Assembly: GCA_013297865.1 (NCBI GenBank)
Contig: JAAFIP010000016.1
Location: 34,129 to 98,128, forward strand
Direction: 5' to 3'
DNA: 64,000 bases
DNA from: Polaromonas sp.
GTDB taxonomy: Bacteria > Pseudomonadota > Gammaproteobacteria > Burkholderiales > Burkholderiaceae_C
Below the pieces are notes generated by a model. The model saw nothing but the letters and a program-made list of their open reading frames with translations. It made no database searches and was not told where the DNA came from. The stretch's first letter is position 1. Each line of letters opens with the position of its first letter. The translations under genes were made by a program, and so were the position numbers. Shown in pieces: positions 26,256 through 35,481 of this stretch.

Positions 26256-27080
26256 ATGAAAAAATACATCGACATCACCCAAGTAGAGCAGACCTTCAAA
26301 ACCCCAAAAGGCCTGTTCCCTGCCCTCAAGGACATCAATCTGTCCGTAGCCCAGGGCGAGTTTGTTTCGTTGATTGGCCACTCGGGCTGCGGCAAATCGA
26401 CGCTGCTCAACCTCATCAGTGGTTTGGCTGCACCCACGGCCGGTGCGCTGCTGTGCGCCAACAAAGAGATCAAAGGCCCCGGCCCGGAGCGTGCGGTGGT
26501 GTTTCAGAACCATTCGCTGCTGCCCTGGCTCACCTGCTTTGAGAATGTGTACCTCGCAGTGGAGCGGGTGTTTGGTGCGTCCAATGCGCTCAACAACCGC
26601 TCCGCCGAGACCAAGGCTCAGCTCAGAGAGCGCACTGACGCCGCACTGGCCTTGGTGGGCCTCACCGCTGCGGCCCACAAGCGCCCAGGCGAAATATCTG
26701 GCGGCATGAAGCAGCGGGTGGGTATTGCCCGTGCGCTGAGCATGGAGCCGCAGGTGCTGCTGATGGACGAGCCTTTTGGCGCGCTGGATGCGCTGACCCG
26801 CGCCAAGCTGCAGGACGAGCTGCTGCAGATTGTGGCCACCACTCACAGTACGGTGGTGATGGTGACGCACGATGTAGACGAGGCCGTGCTGCTGTCGGAT
26901 CGCATTGTGATGATGACCAACGGGCCTGCGGCCACCATTGGCGAGATTTTGCATGTCGACCTGCCCCGCCCACGCAACCGTGTCACGCTGGCCGATGACA
27001 GCCGCTACCTGGGCTATCGCAAAGCCGTAATCGACTTTTTGTACACGCGCCAGGCGCATGTTGAAAAACTCGTTGCCTGA
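26256..27080 (+). CDS. nrtD: Nitrate ABC transporter ATP-binding protein
   Basis: 274 residues. The Walker A motif is GHSGCGKST, the signature is ISGGMKQRVGIARAL, Walker B is VLLMDEPFGALD, and the H-loop is MVTHDVDEAV. It lacks the C-terminal NrtA-like domain of NrtC, so it is the NrtD type. The start is the ATG after AAGAGAA; the open frame extends upstream into the hairpin repeat, which is not coding. It powers nitrate import with NrtA and NrtB. Confidence 0.92.
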   Translation: MKKYIDITQVEQTFKTPKGLFPALKDINLSVAQGEFVSLIGHSGCGKSTLLNLISGLAAPTAGALLCANKEIKGPGPERAVVFQNHSLLPWLTCFENVYLAVERVFGASNALNNRSAETKAQLRERTDAALALVGLTAAAHKRPGEISGGMKQRVGIARALSMEPQVLLMDEPFGALDALTRAKLQDELLQIVATTHSTVVMVTHDVDEAVLLSDRIVMMTNGPAATIGEILHVDLPRPRNRVTLADDSRYLGYRKAVIDFLYTRQAHVEKLVA

Positions 27081-27198
27081 TACATCGCCGCACCGTTGCA
27101 CTACCCGAGCTGGTGCACCCAAAGCGCTACCGCACTAAAAACAGGGTGCCATGCACCATTGCTGCGCGCTGCAGTGCTGCTGCGCCATGCGCCAAGTT

Positions 27199-27212
27199 GG
27201 CACGTTTTTCGC
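27199..27212 (+). promoter_or_regulatory. Sigma-54 promoter upstream of the NarK-type transporter
   Basis: TTGGCACGTTTTTCGCA has the same GG-N10-GC arrangement and the same TTGGCACG block as the nrtA promoter. Transcription would start near 27224, 26 bases before the ATG. A weak NtrC-like site (GCAC-N7-GCGC) lies at 27153-27167. Confidence 0.65.
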
Positions 27213-27249
27213 ACTGTATGGGTGAAACATTACACCGAAAGCTCCCTGC

Positions 27250-28491
27250 ATGTCTGGTTTCCGTACCTTTTTGAAGAGTGGTCACGCGCCCACTCTGTTC
27301 GCCGCATTTTTCTATTTCGACTTCTGCTTTGCCGTCTGGGTCCTCAACGGGGCCATGGCACCGTTCATCTCTGAGACGTTTAACCTCACGGCAGCGCAAA
27401 AGGGTTTCATGATCTCGGTGCCGATTCTGGCGGGTGCGCTCATGCGCTTTCCGCTGGGTGTGCTGGCGCAGTACATCGGGCGCAAAAACGCCGCGCTGGT
27501 GGAGATGGGCCTGATCGTGCTGGCCCTGATGGGCGGATACTTTTTTATCAACACCTACGACCACGTGCTGGCCATGGGTGTGCTGCTGGGCATTGCCGGG
27601 GCCAGCTTTGGTGTGGCGCTGTCGCTGGGCAGCGGCTGGTTTCCGCCCCGTTACAAGGGCTTAGCCATGGGCATTGCAGGCGCTGGCAACTCGGGCACCG
27701 TGCTGGCCGTGCTGTTTGCGCCGCCACTGGCCACCGCCTATGGCTGGCAGACGGTGTATGGCATTGCTGCGCTGTGCATGCTGGCACCGATGATCGTGAT
27801 GCTGGTGTTTGCCAAAGAGCCGCCCGATATCGAACACCAGAGCTTTCGCCAGCATATCGCCTGCCTGTTTGAAAAAGATGGTTGGGCATTCAGCCTGATC
27901 TATGTGGTCACCTTTGGCGGTTTCATTGGCCTGGCCAGCTTTCTGCCTACCTACTTTTATGACCAGTTCAAAGTCACCAAGGTTGAGGCAGGCCAGCTCA
28001 CCATGCTGGCTGCGCTGATGGGCAGCGCCGTGCGCGTGGTGGGCGGCTATATTTCCGACCGCATCGGCGGCATCAACACCTTGAGTGGCGTGCTTGGTGC
28101 GGTGGCTGTCTGCCTCGTGCTGTGCGGCCTGGCCAGCGGCTCTCTGGTGATGACCACCTTGCTGTTCATGGTGTGCTTTGCGGCCTTGGGCGCAGGCAAC
28201 GGCGCGCTGTTCCAGCTGGTGCCCCTACGCTGGCCCCTGACCACCGCGGTAGCAGGCAGCATGATTGGCGAGATCGGCGCGCTGGGCGGCGGATTTATCC
28301 CCAATGCCATGGGCCTGTCCAAGCAGTATCTGGGCACCTATTTCTGGGGCTTTGCATCGTTTGCGGTGCTGGCAATAGCCATGCTGGTCATGCTGCGCAT
28401 CATGCAAATCCGCTGGACCCGCACCTGGGCGGAAAAAGGCGGTCGTGCACGCAGTGCACCATCAACGCAACCTGTCAAAGCAGCGGCTTAA
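27250..28491 (+). CDS. nasA: NarK/NasA-type nitrate/nitrite MFS transporter
   Basis: 413 residues with about twelve membrane helices. AGAGNSGTV in the fifth helix and [12 protein letters not shown] in the eleventh match the two nitrate signatures of the NNP family. The [16 protein letters not shown] loop is the MFS motif between helices 2 and 3. It imports nitrate or exchanges nitrite across the inner membrane and gives the cell a second uptake route beside NrtABD. The 3' end overlaps the convergent PLP-enzyme gene by 17 bases. The symbol nasA is used for this transporter in Pseudomonas; narK is an alternative. Confidence 0.9.
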   Translation: MSGFRTFLKSGHAPTLFAAFFYFDFCFAVWVLNGAMAPFISETFNLTAAQKGFMISVPILAGALMRFPLGVLAQYIGRKNAALVEMGLIVLALMGGYFFINTYDHVLAMGVLLGIAGASFGVALSLGSGWFPPRYKGLAMGIAGAGNSGTVLAVLFAPPLATAYGWQTVYGIAALCMLAPMIVMLVFAKEPPDIEHQSFRQHIACLFEKDGWAFSLIYVVTFGGFIGLASFLPTYFYDQFKVTKVEAGQLTMLAALMGSAVRVVGGYISDRIGGINTLSGVLGAVAVCLVLCGLASGSLVMTTLLFMVCFAALGAGNGALFQLVPLRWPLTTAVAGSMIGEIGALGGGFIPNAMGLSKQYLGTYFWGFASFAVLAIAMLVMLRIMQIRWTRTWAEKGGRARSAPSTQPVKAAA

Positions 28492-29608
28492 GCTCCTTGG
28501 GCATAGTTCCCGACTGCATCCACGCTGCCACCTTGACAGCCTGCTCTGTGCAGACCAGGTCTGCGCTTTGGCACCACTCGGGGTTGAAGTAGGTGTGGCG
28601 GTAGCGCTGGCCGCTGTCGCACAGGATGGTGACGATGGAGCCGCTTTGGCCTTGGGCGTGCATGTGCTGGGCTACGCTGAGGGCAGCTATCAGGTTGGTG
28701 CCGCTGGAGCCGCCCACAGCGCGGCCGAGCACGTCGCTCAGGGTGTGCATGGCGGCCAGTGACCAGACATCGGGCACCTTGACCATGGCGTCTATCGCAT
28801 CGGGCATGAAGCTGGCCTCCACGCGCGGGCGGCCTATGCCCTCGATGCGCGAGCCCTGGCTGATGCACAGGCTGGCATCGCGGCTGTTGTAGTAGTCATA
28901 AAACACACTGCGCTCTGCGTCCACACCGCACACCTGGGTGGCTGTCTGCGCTGGCTCGGCGTGGTAGCGCACATAGCGGCCCAGGGTGGCCAGGGTGCCG
29001 CCGGTGCCCGCGCTGGCCACCAGCCAGGCAGGGGTGGGATAGCGCTCTAGCTGCATTTGCGAAAAAATGCTCTCTGCAATATTGTTGTTGGCCCGCCAGT
29101 CGGTGGCGCGCTCGGCATAGGTGAACTGGTCCATGTAATGGCCGCCCAGCTCGGCGGCCAACTGCTGCGACTGGCTGTAGATCATGGTGGGGTCTTGCAC
29201 CAGATGGCAGCGCCCGCCATAAAACTCGATAGCGGCGATTTTTTCGCTGCTGGTGGTGTGCGGCATGACGGCTACAAAGGGCAGGCCCAGCAGTCTGGCA
29301 AAGTAGGCCTCGGAGATGGCGGTGGAGCCGCTGGAGGCTTCCACCACGGTGCTGCCTTCGTGCAGCCAGCCATTGCACAGCGCATACAGAAACAGGCTGC
29401 GCGCCAGGCGGTGTTTGAGGCTGCCGGTGGGGTGGCTGGACTCGTCCTTGAAATACAGATCAATGCCCGGATAGCCCGCCAGCGGCACGGGAATGAGGTG
29501 GGTGTCAGAGGAGCGCTGGAAGTCTGCCTCAATACGGCGCACGGCCTGTGTGGCCCAGGCACGGGAGGATGAGGTGGTGGTGGACGTACGCGGGATTGGG
29601 TGCAGCAT
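28475..29608 (-). CDS. PLP-dependent cysteine synthase-family enzyme
   Basis: 377 residues of the fold-type II PLP family. The PLP lysine lies in [14 protein letters not shown], the phosphate-binding glycine loop is GTGGTLAT, and SSGSTAIS matches the substrate-binding loop. It contains a family-specific [13 protein letters not shown] block. Relatives include cysteine synthases and L-cysteine desulfhydrases; which reaction it performs is not clear. It follows the kinase/phosphatase gene by 20 bases on the same strand. A similar gene is found beside nitrate assimilation loci in other proteobacteria. Confidence 0.82.
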   Translation of the reverse strand: MLHPIPRTSTTTSSSRAWATQAVRRIEADFQRSSDTHLIPVPLAGYPGIDLYFKDESSHPTGSLKHRLARSLFLYALCNGWLHEGSTVVEASSGSTAISEAYFARLLGLPFVAVMPHTTSSEKIAAIEFYGGRCHLVQDPTMIYSQSQQLAAELGGHYMDQFTYAERATDWRANNNIAESIFSQMQLERYPTPAWLVASAGTGGTLATLGRYVRYHAEPAQTATQVCGVDAERSVFYDYYNSRDASLCISQGSRIEGIGRPRVEASFMPDAIDAMVKVPDVWSLAAMHTLSDVLGRAVGGSSGTNLIAALSVAQHMHAQGQSGSIVTILCDSGQRYRHTYFNPEWCQSADLVCTEQAVKVAAWMQSGTMPKELKPLL

Positions 29609-29628
29609 GCGCTATTCTAGGCCGCTGC

Positions 29629-31362
29629 TTACTTGGGCAAAAATAACAGCCAGTACATCAGCAGCAGGTTAAACAGCACACTCACCGCCAGGGCCACCTT
29701 CCACAGCGCGGCAGGGTCACGCTGCATCAGGGGGGTAGTGGCCAGTGCCGTCAAGGGGCGCGAGGCCCCGCGCTCTAGCGCCAGCGCAAACTCTTCGGCG
29801 GTTTCAAAGCGCAGCTTGTGGTCTCTGGCCACAGCTTTGAGCACCACATGGTCCAGCCAGATGGGTACCTCGGGGTTGTGGCGGCTGGGCGGCACGGGGT
29901 CGCGGTAGTAGCGCCCGGTCTGGTAGGGCAGCACCTCGCCATAGGGCAGCTTGCCTGTGATCAGCTGATAGAGCGTGACGCCCAGTGCATACAGATCGCT
30001 TTGTGCATCGGGGTCGCGCTCGTCGGTGTCGCCATGCAGGCTGTAGCCAAACTGCTCGGGGTTGATATAGCTGGGCGTGCCTGCATGCAGGATGCGGGTG
30101 GACTCTGGCTCGTTGCCGCTGAGGGCCACGCCCAGGTCCAGCAGGCGCAGCACGCCGTCGTTGCCCAGATGCAGATTGGCGGGCTTGATGTCGCGGTGGA
30201 CCACGCCCTGGCGGTGCAAGCGGCCCAGAGCCTTGAGCGCGTGGGCTGTGGCGCTGATGGCCTGCTGCAGCAAAATGGTTTTGCCTGCATCCAGCATTTG
30301 CTGCAGGGTTTCGCCACTGTGCCAGTCGTACAGCAGATAAAAGCTGGTGGCAGGGCCGGCAGGAGGCTGTGCGTGCAGGGCCACCAGATGGTCTGCTGCC
30401 AGGCTGGTGTGCATGCGCTTGGCCAGCCAGGCCTCATGGGCCAGCATGGCGCGCTCCTGCGCATCATGCTCGCGCGCGGGATGCAGGGCTTTGAGCGCAT
30501 AGAGCCTGTTCGACTGCGGATCACGCACCTGATAGAGCAGATTAATGCCGCTGTCGGCCACGATGGCGGTGACGTTCATGCCGTCGATGGTGTCCCCCAC
30601 CTTGAGCTTGGGCGGAATGGGCAGGGTTTGGGCTTTGCGGTTTTCGTCATGCAGCGTGGCCTCCAGCACGCCCAGCACGCGCACGATGATGGCGCTGGCG
30701 TTGTCGTGCGCCCCGCGGTCGATGGCGGTCTGCACAATATGCTCGCTCATGGCCTGGGCGGTGTCCAGCTGCACCAGGGTCTTGAGCTGGCGCTCAGGCA
30801 GGGTGCCGTGCACACCGTCGGTCAGCAGGATAAACACATCGCCCACCTGCAGCTCGCCTTGAGAGTAGTCCACCACCACCCTGTCGTCCACACCCACTGC
30901 GCGCATCAGTTGGTGGCGCATGTCGGGGTGGTCCACCACATGGTCGGTGGTCAGCAGTGTGGTGCGCCCCTCGCGCAGCAGGTAGGCCCGCGTGTCGCCC
31001 ACATGGGCCAGGGTATAGCTCTGGCCGCGCAGCACCACTGCCGTGAGGGTGGTGAGGCCATAGTCGTCCTTGCGGCGCTTGTTGATACCGACCAGCCAGC
31101 TGTTGTGCGCAGCTATCACGCGGTCCAGCGCTACTGTGGTGTCCCAGGTCTCGGGCGTACCAAAGTAGTCACGCACCAGGCTCATCACTGTGGTCTGCGC
31201 CGCTTCCCTGCCCTTGCCGCCTGCACTCACGCCGTCGGCAATGGCGCAGATCGCGCCAAAGCCCTCGCGCCCGGGCTCGGGCAGCATGGCGGCGCAGAAG
31301 TCTTCGTTGATCTGTTTTTTGCCGGGTAGCGAGGTGTACCCGATATCGATGTCAAATGCCAT
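29629..31362 (-). CDS. Fused PP2C phosphatase and Ser/Thr protein kinase, membrane anchored
   Basis: 577 residues. Residues 1-240 form a PP2C phosphatase with CAIADGVSAGGKG, AHVGDTRAYLL and LLTDGVHG metal-binding motifs. Residues about 265-540 form a Hanks-type kinase with RLYALKALHP (ATP lysine), HRDIKPANLHLG (catalytic loop) and the DFG position as LLDLGVAL, in which DFG reads DLG. The C-terminus is one membrane helix, so both domains face the cytoplasm. A kinase gene at the same place accompanies nitrate assimilation genes in Pseudomonas (next to nirB). Its targets are unknown; control of transport or of nitrogen metabolism is a guess. Confidence 0.88.
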   Translation of the reverse strand: MAFDIDIGYTSLPGKKQINEDFCAAMLPEPGREGFGAICAIADGVSAGGKGREAAQTTVMSLVRDYFGTPETWDTTVALDRVIAAHNSWLVGINKRRKDDYGLTTLTAVVLRGQSYTLAHVGDTRAYLLREGRTTLLTTDHVVDHPDMRHQLMRAVGVDDRVVVDYSQGELQVGDVFILLTDGVHGTLPERQLKTLVQLDTAQAMSEHIVQTAIDRGAHDNASAIIVRVLGVLEATLHDENRKAQTLPIPPKLKVGDTIDGMNVTAIVADSGINLLYQVRDPQSNRLYALKALHPAREHDAQERAMLAHEAWLAKRMHTSLAADHLVALHAQPPAGPATSFYLLYDWHSGETLQQMLDAGKTILLQQAISATAHALKALGRLHRQGVVHRDIKPANLHLGNDGVLRLLDLGVALSGNEPESTRILHAGTPSYINPEQFGYSLHGDTDERDPDAQSDLYALGVTLYQLITGKLPYGEVLPYQTGRYYRDPVPPSRHNPEVPIWLDHVVLKAVARDHKLRFETAEEFALALERGASRPLTALATTPLMQRDPAALWKVALAVSVLFNLLLMYWLLFLPK

Positions 31363-31407
31363 GCACCAGTTTAAGCAATTAGCGTGCCCCGATGTGGTGC
31401 TGCGGCC

Positions 31408-32142
31408 CTAGAACCGTTCGTGCGGCATCAGAAAGCGCCACTGGCCCAGCGCCAGATCAGCCATGGGCACGCGTCCCACGCGAATGCGCTTCATACCCGT
31501 CACCTCCAGGCCGACGTGCTGGCACACTGTGGCAATCGCCCCTGGCTCGCCGCCTTTGACAGCAAAGCGCAGGCCTGTGAGCGCGCCCGTCTGCTTGCTG
31601 AGCGCCACTTTGGCCACCAGTACGGCGCGGTTGTTGCTCACCAGCGGGCGATTCAGGGCGTGCATTACCTCTTCGTTGACCTCGCCCCTCACATCCACAA
31701 TGATTTCGTTTTCCACCAGCGCTGCGTCTTCCCACAGCTTGCGGCGAATGGGAAAGTCCTGTGTAAATACCAGCAGTCCGCTGGCGCCCCACTCCAGCGG
31801 CGTGACGCAGACCTGGTCTTTGAGGTGGCGCTTGAGCAGGCGCACTTTGGACGGGTCGCCAGGGCTGCGCTGTGCCTCGGTCAGCAGCTCGCCAGCGGGC
31901 TTGGGGCCATCACCCCAGTCGTAGCCTGCGGGCTTGTGCAGCAGCACGGTCATGGGCACGCTGGCCAGCAGGCTGGCATGCGGGTCCAGCTCGATGCGCT
32001 CGTCGGTTACGCGCTGCTGCGGGCTCTCCTGCACCTTGCCATTCACGCGCACCCAGCCGCCTTCGATGTACTGCTCAGCCTGGCTGCGCGAACAGCCCGT
32101 CAGCTGGGCAAGGCGTTTGGCGAGGCGGACAGGTTCGGTCAT
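31408..32142 (-). CDS. Pseudouridine synthase-like protein with altered catalytic motif
   Basis: 244 residues. An N-terminal S4 RNA-binding domain (LAKRLAQLTGCSRSQAEQYI) is followed by an RsuA/RluB/RluF-type core. Where the family has GRLD with the catalytic aspartate, this protein reads TPLEWGASGLLVF, so the aspartate is replaced by glutamate and the preceding arginine by proline. The rest of the core is intact. It may be inactive as an enzyme and act as an RNA-binding protein, or use a changed active site. The start follows the S4 family N-terminus. Confidence 0.82.
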   Translation of the reverse strand: MTEPVRLAKRLAQLTGCSRSQAEQYIEGGWVRVNGKVQESPQQRVTDERIELDPHASLLASVPMTVLLHKPAGYDWGDGPKPAGELLTEAQRSPGDPSKVRLLKRHLKDQVCVTPLEWGASGLLVFTQDFPIRRKLWEDAALVENEIIVDVRGEVNEEVMHALNRPLVSNNRAVLVAKVALSKQTGALTGLRFAVKGGEPGAIATVCQHVGLEVTGMKRIRVGRVPMADLALGQWRFLMPHERF

Positions 32143-32213
32143 GGGGATCAGGGCAACAAAGTGGTGCAGTGTAACGCTTTGGCAAAGCATTGACAGTAAA
32201 TGCTATTAATTTT

Positions 32214-32242
32214 ATAGCTTCTCCCGCGACATTCTATTGATC
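32214..32242. repeat. Dispersed repeat, copy 8
   Basis: Core ATAGCTTCTCCCGCGACATTC, in the divergent gap upstream of nirB. Confidence 0.75.
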
Positions 32243-32266
32243 AAAACACTTAAAACATTCATAAAT

Positions 32267-32326
32267 TGTGCCAGTTGCACGTCTGGCACAGGCTTAGTGG
32301 CCATAGGCAACGCACCAATCGGGTGC
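32267..32326 (+). promoter_or_regulatory. Candidate operators upstream of nirB
   Basis: An inverted repeat TGTGCCAG-N8-CTGGCACA lies at 32267-32290. An exact NtrC-type site GCAC-CAATCGG-GTGC lies at 32312-32326, about 20 bases before the sigma-54 -24 element, which is closer than usual for an enhancer. Confidence 0.5.
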
Positions 32327-32343
32327 GCAATCTGCGCAGCAAG

Positions 32344-32360
32344 TTGGCATGGGGTTTGCA
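32344..32360 (+). promoter_or_regulatory. Sigma-54 promoter of nirB
   Basis: TTGGCATGGGGTTTGCA is a full match to TGGCAYG-N4-TTGCA with GG-N10-GC spacing. Transcription would begin near 32371, 20 bases before the GTG start of nirB. Confidence 0.75.
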
Positions 32361-32390
32361 CTTAATTTCGAGTCTTTAGGAGAGAATTTA

Positions 32391-34847
32391 GTGAAGAAAT
32401 CGAAGTTGGTGATGGTCGGCAATGGCATGGCCGGTGTGCGCACCATTGAGGAACTACTCAAAATTGCACCCGATCTGTACGACATCACCGTGTTTGGCGC
32501 AGAGCCGCACCCCAACTACAACCGTATTTTGCTCTCCCCCGTCTTGGCTGGTGAACAAACGCTCGACGACATCGTGCTTAACAGCTGGGACTGGTACAAG
32601 GACAACCACATTACTTTGCACGCTGGCAAAAAAGTCGTTGAAGTAGACCGTGTGAAGCGTATTGTCAAAGCCAACGATGGCACCGAAGTGGAATACGACC
32701 GGCTGCTGATGTGCACAGGCTCTAACCCCTTCATTTTGCCCATCCCAGGCAAAGACCTCCAGGGCGTGATCGCCTACCGCGACATTGCCGACACCAACGC
32801 GATGATTGAGGCCTCCACCCAATACAAAAAAGCCATTGTCATTGGCGGCGGCCTGCTGGGGCTGGAGGCAGCCAACGGGCTGATGCTGCGCGGCATGCAA
32901 GTGACCGTGATCCACGTTATGCCTTGGCTGATGGAGCGCCAGCTGGACAGCGTAGCCGGTGGCTTGCTGCAAAAGTCGCTGGAGGCGCGTGGCCTGAAGT
33001 TTGTCATTGGCGGGCAAACCCAGGCGCTGATTGGCGATGCCGATGGCGGCAAAGGGGGGCGGGTGATGGCGCTGCAGTTCAAAGACGGCAGCGAGATACC
33101 GACCGACCTGGTGGTGATGGCCGTGGGCATTCGGCCCAACACCGAGCTGGCCGAAAAAATGCACCTGCACTGCAACAAAGGCATTGTGGTCAACGACACC
33201 ATGCAGACCACCACCGACGCCCGCATCTACAGCGTGGGTGAATGCGCTGCGCACCGGGGCATTGCCTATGGCTTGGTGGCGCCGCTGTTTGAACAGGCCA
33301 AAGTAGCGGCCAACCATCTGGCGCAGTTTGGCATTGGCCGCTATGTCGGCTCGCTCACTTCCACCAAGCTCAAAGTCACCGGTATTGACCTGTTCAGTGC
33401 AGGCGAGTTTCAGGGCGGCGAAGGCACCGAAGAGATTGTGATGAGCGACCCGTTTGGTGGAGTGTACAAAAAACTGGTGCTCAAGGACGACAAGCTGGTG
33501 GGCGCCTGCCTGTATGGCGACACGGTAGATGGCAGCTATTACTTCAAGCTGCTGCGCGATGGCAAAAACGTCGCCGATATTCGCGACAAGCTGATGTTTG
33601 GCGAAGCGGCCATCAACAACAGCATTGGCGACGTGGGCCACCAAGGCCACACCAAGGCCGCCAGCATGGCCGACAGCGACGAGGTGTGCGGCTGCAATGG
33701 CGTGAACAAGGGCACCATCTGCAAAGCCATTCGCGAAAAAGGCCTGTTCACCATCGAAGAAGTGAAAAAGCATACCAAAGCCAGTGCGTCCTGTGGTTCG
33801 TGCACGGGCCTGGTCGAGCAGATTTTGATGTTCACCGCCGGTGGCGACTACTCCGCAGCCCCCAAGCTCAAGGCCATGTGCGGCTGCACCGACCATGGAC
33901 ACCAGGCTGTGCGCGACGCGATTGTGGCTAACAAGCTGCTTACCATTGCCAGCGTATACCAGCAATTGGGCTGGAAGACACCGAATGGCTGCTCGTCGTG
34001 CCGCCCGGCGGTCAACTACTACCTGATCAGCTCCTGGCCCAAAGAGGCCCAAGACGACCCGCAAAGCCGCTTCATCAACGAGCGGTCCCACGCCAACATC
34101 CAGAAAGACGGCACCTACAGCGTGATCCCGCGCATGTGGGGCGGGGAGACCACCGCCAGCGAGCTGCGCCGCATTGCCGATGCAGTGGACAAATACAAAA
34201 TCCCCACGGTCAAAGTCACTGGCGGCCAGCGCATTGACCTGCTGGGTGTGAAAAAGGAAGACCTGCAGGCCGTGTGGAAAGACATCGGCATGCCCAGCGG
34301 CCATGCCTACGCCAAGGCCTTGCGCACAGTGAAAACCTGTGTAGGCAGCGAATGGTGCCGCATGGGCACGCAGGACAGCACGCAGATGGGCAAAGACCTG
34401 GAGCGCGCGATGTGGCGCATGTATGCACCGCACAAAGTGAAGTTTGCAGTATCCGGCTGCCCGCGCAACTGCGCTGAGGCGGGTATCAAGGACGTGGGCA
34501 TCATCGGCGTGGACAGCGGCTGGGAAATGTATGTGGCGGGCAACGGCGGCATCAAAACCGAAGTGGCGCACTTTTTCACCAAGCTCAAAACACCCGCCGA
34601 AGTGCTGGAATACACCGGCGCATTCTGCGAACTCTACCGCCAGGAAGGCTGGTACCTGGAGCGCACTGTGCACTACGTGTCCCGTGTCGGTCTGGACTAC
34701 GTGAAAAAACGCATCCTGAACGACCACGAAGGCCGCAAAGCCCTGTGGGAACGACTGCAGTTTGCGCTGGACGGCGAGCCAGATCCCTGGTTCGAACTGG
34801 ACAAGGCTGCTGTGGATACGCGGCAGTTTGAGGCTATCGCTGTTTGA
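32391..34847 (+). CDS. nirB: NAD(P)H-dependent nitrite reductase, large subunit
   Basis: 818 residues from a GTG preceded by GGAGAG. FAD and NAD(P)H domains come first (VMVGNGMAGVRT; AIVIGGGLLGLEAANG). Two BFD-type [2Fe-2S] segments follow: C433, C435, C468 and C471, then CGC and CSSC near 505-545. The sulfite/nitrite reductase half binds siroheme and [4Fe-4S] with C650, C656, C690 and C694. It reduces nitrite to ammonium with six electrons from NAD(P)H in the cytoplasm, together with NirD. It is transcribed from a sigma-54-like promoter and followed by nirD after a hairpin repeat. Confidence 0.96.
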   Translation: MKKSKLVMVGNGMAGVRTIEELLKIAPDLYDITVFGAEPHPNYNRILLSPVLAGEQTLDDIVLNSWDWYKDNHITLHAGKKVVEVDRVKRIVKANDGTEVEYDRLLMCTGSNPFILPIPGKDLQGVIAYRDIADTNAMIEASTQYKKAIVIGGGLLGLEAANGLMLRGMQVTVIHVMPWLMERQLDSVAGGLLQKSLEARGLKFVIGGQTQALIGDADGGKGGRVMALQFKDGSEIPTDLVVMAVGIRPNTELAEKMHLHCNKGIVVNDTMQTTTDARIYSVGECAAHRGIAYGLVAPLFEQAKVAANHLAQFGIGRYVGSLTSTKLKVTGIDLFSAGEFQGGEGTEEIVMSDPFGGVYKKLVLKDDKLVGACLYGDTVDGSYYFKLLRDGKNVADIRDKLMFGEAAINNSIGDVGHQGHTKAASMADSDEVCGCNGVNKGTICKAIREKGLFTIEEVKKHTKASASCGSCTGLVEQILMFTAGGDYSAAPKLKAMCGCTDHGHQAVRDAIVANKLLTIASVYQQLGWKTPNGCSSCRPAVNYYLISSWPKEAQDDPQSRFINERSHANIQKDGTYSVIPRMWGGETTASELRRIADAVDKYKIPTVKVTGGQRIDLLGVKKEDLQAVWKDIGMPSGHAYAKALRTVKTCVGSEWCRMGTQDSTQMGKDLERAMWRMYAPHKVKFAVSGCPRNCAEAGIKDVGIIGVDSGWEMYVAGNGGIKTEVAHFFTKLKTPAEVLEYTGAFCELYRQEGWYLERTVHYVSRVGLDYVKKRILNDHEGRKALWERLQFALDGEPDPWFELDKAAVDTRQFEAIAV

Positions 34848-34874
34848 CGGCTTGAATACCGAAATTCAGAACTT

Positions 34875-35063
34875 CCGGACGCGAAGGACGCTAAGGTTGC
34901 GCGAAGGACGCGAAAGGAATACCAAAGAAAATGGAAAGATTTTTATCATCCTGATTATTTTTAATTTTTGAATTCATGATTTTTCAAAATTTTCTTTTTC
35001 TTTTCTTTTTCCTTATTTTTCTTCTTTCGCGTCCTTCGCGCAACCTTAGCGTCCTTCGCGTCC
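34875..35063. repeat. Long hairpin repeat, copy 3, between nirB and nirD
   Basis: Arms about 34875-34923 and 35021-35063 carry the GCGAAGGACGC units; the loop of about 100 bases is strongly T-rich. It fills nearly all of the nirB-nirD gap. Confidence 0.85.
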
Positions 35064-35094
35064 TGCCCCCGATTTCTCCCCTAAATAAAAACTT

Positions 35095-35481
35095 ATGACC
35101 ACCTGGAAAAAAATCTGTTTCGTCAAAGACATCCCCGTGCTGGGCTCGCGCCGCGTGACTCGTGCACAGGGCATGGATGTGGCTATCTTTAGAAACAGCG
35201 AAGACAAAGTATTTGCGCTGCTGGACCGTTGCCCGCACAAAGGCGGGCCGCTGAGCCAGGGCATTGTGCATGGCGAGTCGGTGGCCTGCCCTTTGCACAA
35301 CTGGAATATTGGCCTGGGCGATGGCTGCGCCAAATCGCCTGATGAAGGCTGTACTCCGAAATTCACGGTGCAGATACAGCAAGGCGAAGTGTTTCTGGAC
35401 AGCCATGAGCTGGCCACGCATGCGATTGACCTGCCCAAGCCTCTGGCGGGCCCGGCGCTGAAAGAGTCTCTGTCTGCATGA
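35095..35481 (+). CDS. nirD: Nitrite reductase small subunit (Rieske-type)
   Basis: 128 residues. The Rieske ligands CPH and CPLH are present as C46, H48, C65 and H68, so an intact [2Fe-2S] site is expected. This differs from the NirD of some enterobacteria, which lacks the ligands. It partners NirB in the cytoplasm. The stop overlaps the ATG of the nitrate reductase gene (ATGA), so the two are coupled. Confidence 0.93.
   Translation: MTTWKKICFVKDIPVLGSRRVTRAQGMDVAIFRNSEDKVFALLDRCPHKGGPLSQGIVHGESVACPLHNWNIGLGDGCAKSPDEGCTPKFTVQIQQGEVFLDSHELATHAIDLPKPLAGPALKESLSA

Noticed and set aside
27093..27115. TGCACTA...TGGTGCA as an NtrC site upstream of the NarK-type gene
   Set aside because: The half-sites are four bases too far apart for the usual NtrC dimer spacing, so only the weaker site at 27153 is mentioned.
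32454..34727. A 757-codon open frame antisense to nirB
   Set aside because: It mirrors nirB codon structure and has no recognisable protein features or ribosome site.
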